Positions 49,792 to 58,099 of a DNA stretch of 64,000 nucleotides are shown here, piece by piece. A program made the position numbers and the translations under genes. Location: positions 2,852,001 through 2,916,000 of the forward strand of contig NZ_CP083590.1 in assembly GCF_020099395.1 (NCBI RefSeq), written 5' to 3'. Numbering within the stretch: position 1 is the first letter of the stretch; each line of letters begins with the position of its first letter. The notes under the pieces were generated by a model that worked only from the letters and a program-made list of their open reading frames with translations, was not told the origin of the DNA and searched no databases. Source of the stretch: Streptomyces mobaraensis (lineage in GTDB: Bacteria > Actinomycetota > Actinomycetes > Streptomycetales > Streptomycetaceae).

Positions 49792-50925
49792 GTGGCGGTC
49801 CCCCCTCTGGGGGAGGGACCGGGGCACCCCACCCCCCGCCACCCCACCCGCCTCACCGCCCTCGACGCCCTCCGCCTCCTCGCCGCCCTCATGGTCGCCC
49901 TCTACCACTACGGCGGCCGCGGCGGCCAGATCACCACGGCGTGGGGAAGCTCCCCACGCCACCAATTCCCCCACCTGTCACAAGCGTTCGCCTACGGCTG
50001 CCTAGGCGTCCAACTCTTCTTCGTCGTCAGCGGCTTCGTCATCTGCATGAGCGGCTGGGGCCGCTCCCTCCGCTCCTTCGCCGCCTCCCGCGCCGCCCGC
50101 CTCTATCCCGCCTACTGGGCGGCGATCCTGCTGGTCACCGCCGCCTTCGCGCTTCCGCTCGCTCGGCATTACGGCGGCTCGGTGTCCACCAGCGACACCC
50201 TCGTCAACCTGACGATGCTGCAGCAGCCCGTCGGCGCCGAGCGGGTGCTCGGGGTCTGCTGGACGCTCTGGGTGGAGGTCCGCTTCTACGCCCTGTTCGC
50301 ACTCTTCGTCGTCCTGCCGGGCGCGACCCGCCACCGCGTCGTCCTCTTCTGCGCGGTGTGGACGCTCGCGTCGGCGCTCACCGCGGCCGCGCACGCCGAG
50401 GCGCTCAAGGTGGTGGTGATGCCGGAGGACTCCCCGTTCTTCATCGGCGGCATCGGCCTCTACCTCGTCCACCGGTACGGCCACTCGCTGACGGCCTGGG
50501 GCATCGTCGTGGTGAGCTTCCTGGTCGGCCAGCACTACGCGGTGGCGGGTCTGTGGCATCCGCCGGGCCCGCACCACTTCTCGTACCGCTCCCCCGTCGT
50601 AATCATCGCGGTGCTGGCCCTGGGGTACGCGGCGGTCGCGGCCGTGGCGGTGTGGGGTGCCCGGTGGCCGTCCTGGCGGTGGCTGACGGTCGCGGGGGCG
50701 CTGACGTACCCCTTCTACCTGGTTCACGAGCACCTGGGGTGGCTCGTGGTGCAGGTGCTGCACCGGAGGCTGGGGATCCCGTCGTACGGGGTGCTGGCAC
50801 TGACGGTGGGACTGATGCTGGCCCTGGCCTGGGTGCTGCACGTGGGGGTGGAGCGGCGCCTGACGCCGCTGTTGCGGAGGGGGCTGGAAGCGACGCCACG
50901 GGAGCCGGCGGCGAAAAGCCGCTGA
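49792..50925 (+). CDS. acyltransferase 3-family membrane protein
   Basis: 377 aa. LTALDALRLLAALMVALYHYG at the first helix, FAYGCLGVQLFFVVSGFVICMS, LYPAYWAAILLVTAAFALPL, WTLWVEVRFYALFALFVVLP and about six more hydrophobic helices ending LMLALAWVLHVGVER identify an O-acyltransferase of the Acyl_transf_3/NodX-OafA group, which adds acetyl or acyl groups to sugars. It adjoins the nonulosonate genes and may modify that polymer. GTG 49792 is the only upstream start that keeps TM1, and it lies inside the repeat element tail. Confidence 0.88.
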   Translation: MAVPPLGEGPGHPTPRHPTRLTALDALRLLAALMVALYHYGGRGGQITTAWGSSPRHQFPHLSQAFAYGCLGVQLFFVVSGFVICMSGWGRSLRSFAASRAARLYPAYWAAILLVTAAFALPLARHYGGSVSTSDTLVNLTMLQQPVGAERVLGVCWTLWVEVRFYALFALFVVLPGATRHRVVLFCAVWTLASALTAAAHAEALKVVVMPEDSPFFIGGIGLYLVHRYGHSLTAWGIVVVSFLVGQHYAVAGLWHPPGPHHFSYRSPVVIIAVLALGYAAVAAVAVWGARWPSWRWLTVAGALTYPFYLVHEHLGWLVVQVLHRRLGIPSYGVLALTVGLMLALAWVLHVGVERRLTPLLRRGLEATPREPAAKSR

Positions 50926-50938
50926 ACCCCGCCCCCGA

Positions 50939-51589
50939 TCAGCCCACCCGCTCCCGCGTCGCCGCGATCCCCGCGACGATCGCGGCCAGCCCCGCCTCGA
51001 ACCCGGCGTCCGCGTCCCCGAAGAGCTCGGGCCCCGCCGCGGCGGCGAGCGGGAACTCCGCGAGCCGTTCCGCGCGTTCGGCCACATCGATGCCCTTGAC
51101 GCCCCGCTCCGGATGGTCCGCCGCCGACTGCTCCTCGATGACGTATCCGATCGTGAAGCAGTACACGGTGTAGTACGCACGCGCGGCCTCTCCCGGCGTG
51201 AAGCCGGCGCCGACCAGCGACGCGAGGTACCGCTCCATCGGGACGGCGTACGACGTGTCGGTGAAGCGGGTGCCGCTGTACACCTTCGCGCCGTCGCGGT
51301 AGGTGAGCAGCACCCGCCGCAGCGCCCGGTGGCTGCCGGCCAGCGTTTCCTGCCACGTCGCGTGTGCGAATCCGCCCTCCGCCTCCTGGAGGGCGGTCAT
51401 CCGGCGCAGCATCTCCGTGGCCATGGCGTCCAGCAGGTCCTGCTTGTTCTTGAAGTGCCAGTAGAGCGCGGGCGCCTGGACGTCGAGCTCCTTGCCGATG
51501 CGGCGCAGGGTCAGCCCCTCCAGGCCCACGTCGTTCAGCAGCTCCAGGGCGGTGCTCACCACTTGGTCGCGGTCCAGTCGATTTCCCAC
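50939..51589 (-). CDS. TetR-family repressor of the adjacent FAD monooxygenase
   Basis: 216 aa. Helix-turn-helix LTLRRIGKELDVQAPALYWHF (about 25-45), then the TetR_C tetracycline-repressor-like domain. Divergent from the FAD monooxygenase with a 70-bp intergenic region holding three operator sites. GTG 51589 lies 6 nt from a TAAACT -10 box (minus strand, 51596-51601) with no Shine-Dalgarno sequence: probably leaderless. The ligand is likely an aromatic or polyketide-like compound acted on by the monooxygenase (inference). Confidence 0.9.
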   Translation of the reverse strand: MGNRLDRDQVVSTALELLNDVGLEGLTLRRIGKELDVQAPALYWHFKNKQDLLDAMATEMLRRMTALQEAEGGFAHATWQETLAGSHRALRRVLLTYRDGAKVYSGTRFTDTSYAVPMERYLASLVGAGFTPGEAARAYYTVYCFTIGYVIEEQSAADHPERGVKGIDVAERAERLAEFPLAAAAGPELFGDADAGFEAGLAAIVAGIAATRERVG

Positions 51590-51598
51590 CTTGACAGT

Positions 51599-51647
51599 TT
51601 AACGCCGTTCAGGCCACGCTTAACAACGTTAAATTGAACGCCGTTAA
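51599..51647. promoter_or_regulatory. three TetR operator repeats in the divergent promoter
   Basis: Pattern TTAAC-N3-GTTAA occurs three times: TTAACgccGTTCA (51599-51611), TTAACaacGTTAA (51620-51632, perfect) and TGAACgccGTTAA (51635-51647). Centres are 21 and 15 bp apart. The first overlaps the tetR -10 box, the last overlaps the monooxygenase ribosome binding site. Confidence 0.82.
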
Positions 51648-51659
51648 GGGGGCTGCGCC

Positions 51660-53180
51660 ATGTCCGTTACATCCACTACGCCTGTTACGCCCGGCTCCGG
51701 AGCCGTCGAGAACCCGGAGGTGCTGATCGTCGGCGCCGGACCGTCCGGCCTGGTCCTGGCCTGCGTCCTCGCCGAGCAGGGCGTCCCGTTCCGCCTGGTC
51801 GACGCCGGGGAAGGGGGGTTCGTCGGGTCGCGCGGCAAGGGGATCCAGCCGCGGACGCTGGAGCTCCTCGGGACGCTCGGCGTCGTCGACCGCTTCCTCG
51901 CGGACGGCGGCCCCGCGCCGCTGATGAGCAGCTGGCGGGACGGGGAGATGGTCGCGGAGTGGGACATGCTCACCCGGAGCGAGCCGACGCCCGACGCGCC
52001 CTACGGACAGCCGCTGCTGCTGCCGCAGTGGCGCACCCAGGAGATCCTCCGGGAACGGCTCGGCGAACTCGGCGGGACGGTCGAGTTCGCCACCCGGCTC
52101 ACCGGGCTGACGCAGGACGCGGACGGCGTCACCGCACACCTGGAGACCGCGGACGGCACGACGTCCACGGTCCGCGCCTCCTGGCTCGTCGGCACGGACG
52201 GCGGCCGCAGCACCGTACGGAACCTGCTGGGCACCCCGTTCTCCGGCGAGACCGTCGACCCCACGCCGATGCTGGTCGCCGACGTCCACGTGGAGGGGCT
52301 GCCGCGCACGCACTGGCACACCTGGCCGGACCACCCCGCCGGCATGCTCGTCCTCTGCCCGCTGCACGCGACGGACGCCTTCCAGCTGGTCGCCGCCTTC
52401 CAGGACGGCGAGCCGGACCCGGCGCCGGAGGCCGTCCGGGCGCTGGTCACGGAGCGGACCGGGCTGACGGCCCGGGAGGTGGACTGGGCCTCGGTCTTCC
52501 GCGCCCGGGCGGCCATGGCGGAACGGTTCCGCGAAGGACGGGTTTTCCTCGCCGGGGACGCCGCCCACGTGCACTCCCCCGCCGGCGCCCAGGGGCTGAA
52601 CACCAGCGTCCAGGACGCGTACAACCTGGGCTGGAAGCTGGGACACGTGGTGCGGCACGGCGCGCCGGACGCGCTTCTCGACTCGTACGAGGCGGAGCGG
52701 CTGCCCGTCGCGGCGGGCGTGCTCGGCCTCAGCACCCGTATCCACCGGGGCAACGGGCGCGAGGGACTGAAGCTCAGCGCGCGGCGGGGCAAAGAGGCGC
52801 ACCAGCTCGACCTGCACTACCGGGAGAGCCCGCTCAGCCGCGAGGCGCGCGCCCTCCCGGCCGGGGAGGCGCCGTGCGCGGGCGACCGCGCGCCCGACGC
52901 GCCGTGCGCGACGGACTCCGGCGAACCGGTGCGCCTCTTCGACCTGTTCGGGAGCGGGCACTACACCCTGCTCGCGGTCGGACGCGCGGCGGAGGACGAG
53001 CTTCCGGCGGACGTCGCCGGGCCGCTGGTGCGGATCGCGCACCTGACGGACGTCGACGGGCACCTGGCGCGGGCCTACGGGCCGGGCCTGTTCCTGATCC
53101 GGCCCGACGGGTACATCGGGCTCGCCGCGGAGGACGCGGCGGAGGTGCGGAAGTACCTGGCGGAGGTGGTCGGGGCGTAG
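51660..53180 (+). CDS. FAD-dependent aromatic monooxygenase (PHBH fold)
   Basis: 506 aa. GxGxxG in VLIVGAGPSGLVLACVLAEQG (residues 25-30), the DG motif in ASWLVGTDGGRSTVR, and the second FAD motif GRVFLAGDAAHVHSPAGAQG (about 295-310) place it with TetX/RdmE/MhpA-like hydroxylases. The C-terminal thioredoxin-like domain (about 400-506) is present. Substrate unknown: aromatic polyketide, rifamycin or tetracycline-like compounds are typical. ATG 51660 has AAGGGGG 7-13 nt upstream. Confidence 0.9.
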   Translation: MSVTSTTPVTPGSGAVENPEVLIVGAGPSGLVLACVLAEQGVPFRLVDAGEGGFVGSRGKGIQPRTLELLGTLGVVDRFLADGGPAPLMSSWRDGEMVAEWDMLTRSEPTPDAPYGQPLLLPQWRTQEILRERLGELGGTVEFATRLTGLTQDADGVTAHLETADGTTSTVRASWLVGTDGGRSTVRNLLGTPFSGETVDPTPMLVADVHVEGLPRTHWHTWPDHPAGMLVLCPLHATDAFQLVAAFQDGEPDPAPEAVRALVTERTGLTAREVDWASVFRARAAMAERFREGRVFLAGDAAHVHSPAGAQGLNTSVQDAYNLGWKLGHVVRHGAPDALLDSYEAERLPVAAGVLGLSTRIHRGNGREGLKLSARRGKEAHQLDLHYRESPLSREARALPAGEAPCAGDRAPDAPCATDSGEPVRLFDLFGSGHYTLLAVGRAAEDELPADVAGPLVRIAHLTDVDGHLARAYGPGLFLIRPDGYIGLAAEDAAEVRKYLAEVVGA

Positions 53181-53222
53181 TGCTCGGGGGTGGCGGGGGC
53201 CGGTTGCGACCCCGCCACCGGC

Positions 53223-54620
53223 CTAGATCACCAGCGACAGCAGCATCACGAACCCCAGCCCCACCACCGAGATGATCGTCTCCATCACCGACCAGGTCTT
53301 GAGCGTCTGCCCGACCTCCAGGCCGAAGTACTCCTTCACCATCCAGAAACCCGCGTCGTTCACATGGCTGAAGAAGACCGAGCCGGCGCCGACGGACAGG
53401 ACGAGGAGGGCGGTGTGGGTGGTGCTCATGTCGGCCGCGAGCGGCGCCACCAGCCCCGCGGCCGAGATGGTGGCCACGGTGGCGGAGCCCGTCGCGAGCC
53501 GGATGCCGACCGCGATCAGCCAGGCCAGGAGCAGGGCGGAGACGGACCAGTCCTTGGAGAAGTCGAGGATCATCCGGCCGACGCCCACGTCGATCAGCGT
53601 CTGCTTGAAGCCGCCGCCCGCGCCGACGATCAGCAGGATGCCGGCGATCGGGGCCAGGGACTTCTCGACGGTGGAGGCCAGCCGGTCGCGGCCGAAGCCG
53701 GCGGCCCGGCCGAGGGTCACCATGCCGACGAGGACGGCCGCGAGCAGCGCGATCAGCGGGGAGCCGACGACGTCCGCGACCCGCTGGACGTGGTCCTTCG
53801 GGTCGTCCACGACGACGTCGACGAGTGCCTTGACCAGCATCAGCACCACCGGCAGCAGGACGGTGGCCACGGTGACGCCGAAGCCCGGGCGGCGCTCCAG
53901 GTCCTCGGACGGGCGCTGGGGCATCAGCTTCTCGGGCGGGGGCACGTCCACCCAGCGGGCGGCGAAGCGGGAGAACAGCGGCCCGGCGATCACCGCGGTC
54001 GGCACGGCGATCAGCACGCCGAGGGCGAGGGTCACCCCGAGGTCGGCCCCGATCGCGTCGATCGCGGCCAGCGGCCCGGGGTGCGGCGGGACCATACCGT
54101 GCATCACGGAGAGGCCGGCCAGGGCCGGGATGCCGATGCGCATCAGGGAGAACCCGCCGCGCTTGGCCACCAGCAGCACCACGGGGATCAGCAGCACGAT
54201 CCCCACCTCGAAGAACAGCGGCAGTCCGATGACCCCCGCGATGAGGACGACGGCCCAGGGCATCGTCCGTGCGCTCGACCTGGCCAGGATCGTGTCCACG
54301 ATCTGGTCGGCGCCGCCTGAGTCGGCCAGCAGCTTGCCGAGTATCGCGCCGAGGGCGATGAGGACGCCGACCCCGGCGACCGTGGAGCCCAGACCGGCGC
54401 TGAAGCTGGCGATGGCCTTGTCCAGCGGCGCCCCGGCGGCGGCGCCGAGCACCAGCGAACCGATGGTCAGCGCCAGGAAGGCGTGGAGTCTGAGACGGGT
54501 GATGAGGAGGACGATGACGGCGATGCCGGCGAGGACGGCGATGCCCAGCTGTGCGTGGCCCGCCGAGGTGATCGGTTCGGCGGGGGCCGCGGCCAGCATC
54601 TCGACGCTGAGAGTGCTCAC
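53223..54620 (-). CDS. gntP: gluconate permease (GntP family)
   Basis: 465 aa, 12-14 helices. IAVLAGIAVIVLLITRLRLHAFLAL, LIALGAILGKLLADSGGADQI, GLPLFFEVGIVLLIPVVLLV, PALAGLSVMHGMVPPHPGPLAAI and GSVFFSHVNDAGFWMVKEYF are GntP signatures for gluconate:H+ symport. GTG 54620 with AAGGAAG 5-11 nt upstream; the open frame to 54836 lacks such a signal. It lies downstream of gntK with a 357-bp gap. Confidence 0.92.
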   Translation of the reverse strand: MSTLSVEMLAAAPAEPITSAGHAQLGIAVLAGIAVIVLLITRLRLHAFLALTIGSLVLGAAAGAPLDKAIASFSAGLGSTVAGVGVLIALGAILGKLLADSGGADQIVDTILARSSARTMPWAVVLIAGVIGLPLFFEVGIVLLIPVVLLVAKRGGFSLMRIGIPALAGLSVMHGMVPPHPGPLAAIDAIGADLGVTLALGVLIAVPTAVIAGPLFSRFAARWVDVPPPEKLMPQRPSEDLERRPGFGVTVATVLLPVVLMLVKALVDVVVDDPKDHVQRVADVVGSPLIALLAAVLVGMVTLGRAAGFGRDRLASTVEKSLAPIAGILLIVGAGGGFKQTLIDVGVGRMILDFSKDWSVSALLLAWLIAVGIRLATGSATVATISAAGLVAPLAADMSTTHTALLVLSVGAGSVFFSHVNDAGFWMVKEYFGLEVGQTLKTWSVMETIISVVGLGFVMLLSLVI

Positions 54621-54977
54621 GGGGCTTCCTTGGGGGTGAGGGGGGCGCGGCGGGGGCCGCGGGGGTGTGGGGCCCCGCGGTGGCGGGGGCCCGGGGGCCG
54701 GGTGGGGCCGGGGCACGGGGTCGGCGGTCGGCGGTCGGCGGTCAGTGCCGGGTACCGGCGGTTCGGTCGCCGCGAGCGGCGCGGACGGCGCTTCCGCGAG
54801 TACGGCGCCGGGGGCGCCCCGCCGTCGTACCGCCACGGTCCGTTCCGGGCCGGCGGTCGACGCACGGCCACGGGCGCTTATCGTGCCCGTCCGCAGCGCC
54901 TGCCGACGCGGCCGGGCCGGCGTCTCGACGTACCGACGTCTAGACGTACCGAAGTACCGGCGCCTCGACGTACCGGG
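54621..54977. other. gap between gntK and gntP
   Basis: 357 bp with no credible gene. It contains a GGTCGGC tandem stretch (about 54718-54742) and repeated GACGTACCG words (about 54926-54980) resembling part of the gntR upstream repeat, perhaps a second regulator site or promoter. Confidence 0.5.
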
Positions 54978-55541
54978 TCAGACGTGCCGCAAGGCGGCGA
55001 CCGCGCGCTCGGCGATGACGGCCGCCTCCGGGGCGACGTCCACGGCGACCGCCGCCTCGTCCGCGCCCAGCGGTTCCAGCGTCGCGAACTGCGAGTCGAG
55101 CAGCCGGGTGGTCATGAAGTGGCCCTTGCGGGCGGCCATCCGGCCGGCGATCAACTCCCGGTCGCCGGTGAGGTGCAGGAACACGACGCCCGGCGCGGCG
55201 GCCCGGAGCCGGTCGCGGTACGCGCGCTTGAGCGCGGAGCAGCTGACCACTCCGCCGCGGCCCGCGCGGCCGCGTGCCCAGGCGCCGATCGCGTCGAGCC
55301 AGGGGGCCCGGTCGGCGTCGTCGAGGGGGATGCCGGACGACATCTTCGCGATGTTCGCGGGCGGGTGGAAGTCGTCGCCCTCGGCGTAGGGGACGCCCAG
55401 GGCGTCCGCCACGAGGGGGCCGACGGTGGTCTTGCCGGTACCGGCGACACCCATCACGACGACGACCCGGGGGGCCGCCGGGGGCGTGGGAGCGCCGGGC
55501 GTCCCGTCGCCGGGGGCGACTCCGCTGTCGGCGGTGGTCAT
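54978..55541 (-). CDS. gntK: gluconokinase
   Basis: 187 aa. It phosphorylates gluconate to 6-phosphogluconate. P-loop GVAGTGKTT (residues 31-39), YAEGDDFHPPANIAKMSSG (substrate binding), LKRAYRDRLR and FLHLTGDRELIAGRMAARKGHFM are typical of GntK. N-terminal 25 residues are a Pro/Gly-rich extension. ATG 55541 has GAGG 6-9 nt upstream; GTG 55547 is alternative. Confidence 0.93.
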   Translation of the reverse strand: MTTADSGVAPGDGTPGAPTPPAAPRVVVVMGVAGTGKTTVGPLVADALGVPYAEGDDFHPPANIAKMSSGIPLDDADRAPWLDAIGAWARGRAGRGGVVSCSALKRAYRDRLRAAAPGVVFLHLTGDRELIAGRMAARKGHFMTTRLLDSQFATLEPLGADEAAVAVDVAPEAAVIAERAVAALRHV

Positions 55542-55604
55542 GTGCACCTCACTGTCTCCGACGTCTTCCTCGGCGCCGGCTGCCGCTCCACTGAACCCGA
55601 AGAA

Positions 55605-55642
55605 GTACGACGTATCAAGCCTCTGTGACCCAAACGTCATAC
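55605..55642. promoter_or_regulatory. inverted repeat between gntK and gntR
   Basis: GTACGACGT (55605-55613) and ACGTCATAC (55634-55642) form an inverted repeat with one mismatch and 20-bp spacer in the divergent gntK/gntR promoter. It is a candidate binding site of the GntR regulator. Confidence 0.5.
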
Positions 55643-55678
55643 TTAATCGGGGCCGCCATGGACACGTAGGCTGATCCC

Positions 55679-56380
55679 ATGGCCAACCATGGGCAGGGAC
55701 CGCACGCACGGGTGCTGGAGTCCCTGGGACCCGCGATCACGGCGGGCGCATACCCGCCGGGGAGCGTGCTGCGCACGGACGAGCTGGAGGAGCGGTTCCA
55801 GGTCTCGCGCACGGTCGTCCGCGAGGTGATACGCGTCCTGGAGTCCATGCACCTGGTCAGCTCCCGGCGGCGGGTCGGTGTCACGGTGCTGCCGACCGAG
55901 GAGTGGAACGTCTACGACCCGCAGGTCATCCGCTGGCGGCTGGCCGGCCCGGACCGCCCCCGGCAGCTGCGGTCGCTGACCGTGCTCCGCTCGGCCGTCG
56001 AACCCGTCGCGGCCGGGCTCGCCGCCCGCCTGGCCACCCCGGAGCAGTGCGCCGAACTCACCGAGCACGCGCTCGGGATGGTCTCCACCTCACGGGGCCA
56101 GCAGCTGGACGCCTACCTGCTGCACGACATCGCGTTCCACCGCGTCGTCCTGCGCGCCTCCGGCAACGAGATGTTCGCCCGCCTCGGCGATGTCGTCGCC
56201 GAGGTGCTCACCGGCCGGACGCGGCATCAGGTGATGTTCACCGACCCGGATCCGGCCGCGGTCACCCTCCACGTACAGGTGGCCGAGGCGGTCCGGCTCC
56301 ACGACGCGGAGCGGGCGGAGGCGCTCACCCGGGAGATCGCGACGGGCGCGATGGCCGAGCTGGACATCCTGGCGCCGTAG
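55679..56380 (+). CDS. gntR: GntR/FadR-family regulator (FCD domain)
   Basis: 233 aa. Winged helix YPPGSVLRTDELEERFQVSR then TVVREVIRVLESMHLVSSRRRVGVTV (about 24-75), and FCD domain with RSAVEPVAAGLAARLAT, DIAFHRVVLRASGNEMFARL and HVQVAEAVRLHDAERAE metal/ligand histidines. Divergent from gntK-gntP, so it is probably the gluconate-responsive regulator of that module. Convergent with the M50 gene, 14 bp apart. Confidence 0.9.
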   Translation: MANHGQGPHARVLESLGPAITAGAYPPGSVLRTDELEERFQVSRTVVREVIRVLESMHLVSSRRRVGVTVLPTEEWNVYDPQVIRWRLAGPDRPRQLRSLTVLRSAVEPVAAGLAARLATPEQCAELTEHALGMVSTSRGQQLDAYLLHDIAFHRVVLRASGNEMFARLGDVVAEVLTGRTRHQVMFTDPDPAAVTLHVQVAEAVRLHDAERAEALTREIATGAMAELDILAP

Positions 56381-56394
56381 CGGCTCACCCGGCG

Positions 56395-57909
56395 TCACTT
56401 CCCGGCGGACGCCCCGCCGCTCCACCCCGCCTTGCGGCCCAGGAACCGGACGAGCGAACGCACCGGCCGCACCAGGGCGAGCAGCAGTCCGGCGATGGGC
56501 AGGGCCAACAGCACGATCTGCAGGCAGGCCGAGACCATGCCGAGGATCTGATGGCCGGACGCGCCCGCGTTCTCCAGCAGCCAGCGCGCCTTCTGCCAGT
56601 CGGCGGCCAGGAGTTGGGGCAGGTTGAGCAGGAGGATGCCGACCTGGAGCAGGAGCACCGGGATCAGGCACAGCACCCAGCACGCGACCACGATCTGAGG
56701 CCGTCGCTTGAGGGCGCGGAGCCGCTCGTCCGCCGGGCGCCGGAGCAGCACGCGCTTGAGGATGGGCCCGATGTACGAGAAGAGGTCGGGGATGCCGACG
56801 AGGTCCGCGACGATGTAGTACCCGTCGAACCGCAGGGTGGGGAGCAGCTGCTGGATGATCTCCAGGTTGACGGCGACGATCGCGACCAGGAGCGGCTGAA
56901 ACCCCGTGGCCGCGTACAGCCCCAGCAGGCCGAGGACGAACAGGGCGTTGAAGTAGACGCCGCCCAGGTCGGCCCGGATGCGCCCGGCCCGGCCGAGGCG
57001 GTAGGAGTTGGTGATGTCCGTGTAGAAGGCGGGCCAGACGAGGTAGATGCCGCAGCCCATGGCGCCGGGCCGCACCCCTCCGTACCGGCAGGCCGCGCCG
57101 TGCCCCCACTCGTGGAAGACGCAGGACGCGATGGCCAGGAATACCACGAGGAGCACGCTGCCCGGGGCGGTGAGCACCGTCTGGAGGGCGGTCACGGTCT
57201 CCGGGGACATCCACACCCATGTCTCGCCGACCACGAAGACGCAGACCGCGAGGTACACCGCCAACGGGTGGAAGAGCCAGGCGAAGAGGCCGGAGACGCA
57301 CCAGGTGACGCGCTCGGGCAGCACCGCGAGCCGGAACCGGAAGGCGAGAAAGGGGTCGCTCCGGCGGGCCGGCGGTGGCGGGGAGCCGTCGCTGTAGGTG
57401 GTGAGGGCGAGGGGGGCGAGCTTCTCGTCGATGAGGTACGCGACGTGGTCGGCGGTGAACCGCCGTCCGGTCTCCCGGCTCAGCCGGTCCGCCACGCGCG
57501 CCATGACGGAGCCGCCGCCCGGGGCACCGCCCGGAGCGCCTTTCCCCATGCTCGTCGGGCCGTCCTCGTCCGGCCGTCGTTCCGCGGAGCGCTCCCCGAC
57601 CTCGGCGGCGTCGCCGTGGCCGTCGCTTGAGCCGTCACGTGAGCCGCCACTTCGGCCGTCGCCGCAGGCGTCACCGCGGCCGTCCAGGGCCCGTACGACC
57701 TGGTACAGCAGGCCGGGCAGGCGCACCAGTTGCCCGTCGGGCCGGCAGACCAGCTGCGGCGGGTCGCGGTAGCCGGACCCCTCGAACTCGCCGACGAGCT
57801 CGATCCCGGGCACCAGCCGGGGCTCTCCGGCCGCCCGCCGGGCCGGGACCGGCAGCCGCCCCGGCGGGGATCCCGCGCGGCCGGCGCCCGGGACGAAGGG
57901 CAGGGTCAT
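56395..57909 (-). CDS. membrane M50-type metalloprotease with N-terminal PqqD/RRE-like domain
   Basis: 504 aa. Residues about 30-79 and 134-170 (LVPGIELVGEFEGSGYRD, QLVRLPGLLYQVVRALDG, VADRLSRETGRRFTADHVAYL) match a PqqD-like winged helix, the peptide-recognition element of RiPP enzymes, split by a Gly/Asp/Ser-rich insertion (80-134). Helices follow from about 200; the zinc motif HEWGH is at 266-270 and the partner motif LRFDGYYIVADL has its Asp-Gly at 362-363. Overall it belongs to the actinobacterial 'putative peptide zinc metalloprotease' group. GGAGAG precedes ATG 57909. It is the third gene after two small peptide genes in the same orientation and is likely their processing or exporting partner. 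Confidence 0.88.
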   Translation of the reverse strand: MTLPFVPGAGRAGSPPGRLPVPARRAAGEPRLVPGIELVGEFEGSGYRDPPQLVCRPDGQLVRLPGLLYQVVRALDGRGDACGDGRSGGSRDGSSDGHGDAAEVGERSAERRPDEDGPTSMGKGAPGGAPGGGSVMARVADRLSRETGRRFTADHVAYLIDEKLAPLALTTYSDGSPPPPARRSDPFLAFRFRLAVLPERVTWCVSGLFAWLFHPLAVYLAVCVFVVGETWVWMSPETVTALQTVLTAPGSVLLVVFLAIASCVFHEWGHGAACRYGGVRPGAMGCGIYLVWPAFYTDITNSYRLGRAGRIRADLGGVYFNALFVLGLLGLYAATGFQPLLVAIVAVNLEIIQQLLPTLRFDGYYIVADLVGIPDLFSYIGPILKRVLLRRPADERLRALKRRPQIVVACWVLCLIPVLLLQVGILLLNLPQLLAADWQKARWLLENAGASGHQILGMVSACLQIVLLALPIAGLLLALVRPVRSLVRFLGRKAGWSGGASAGK

Positions 57910-57934
57910 GGGTGCTCTCCGAAAGGGTGTCGGG

Positions 57935-58014
57935 CGGTGAATCCCCTGGGTTACGGATCTCCTGGGCAACGGATCCCTTGGGCAACGGCTCTCTTGGGCA
58001 ACGGCTCTCTTGGC
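57935..58014. repeat. 16-bp tandem repeat array just upstream of the M50 gene
   Basis: Five 16-bp units, minus-strand consensus CCCAAGAGAGCCGTTG, fill 57935-58014; the two most distal from the gene (57983-58014) are nearly identical, the one nearest the gene is degenerate. The array lies between peptide gene 2 and the M50 start (26 bp from it). Each unit holds a purine-rich AAGAGAG or AAGGGA word. Confidence 0.9.
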
Positions 58015-58099
58015 ACAGCGGGGGAGGACCGAGGGCACACGGCCCTCCCCCACCAAGCGAGCGCGGCGTTCCGCTACCGGGCCCGTGACCCGGGAGGGA

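Noticed and set aside
53190..54320. 376-aa ORF antisense to gntP
   Set aside because: Asp/Gly/His-rich shadow; the opposite strand encodes a full GntP permease.
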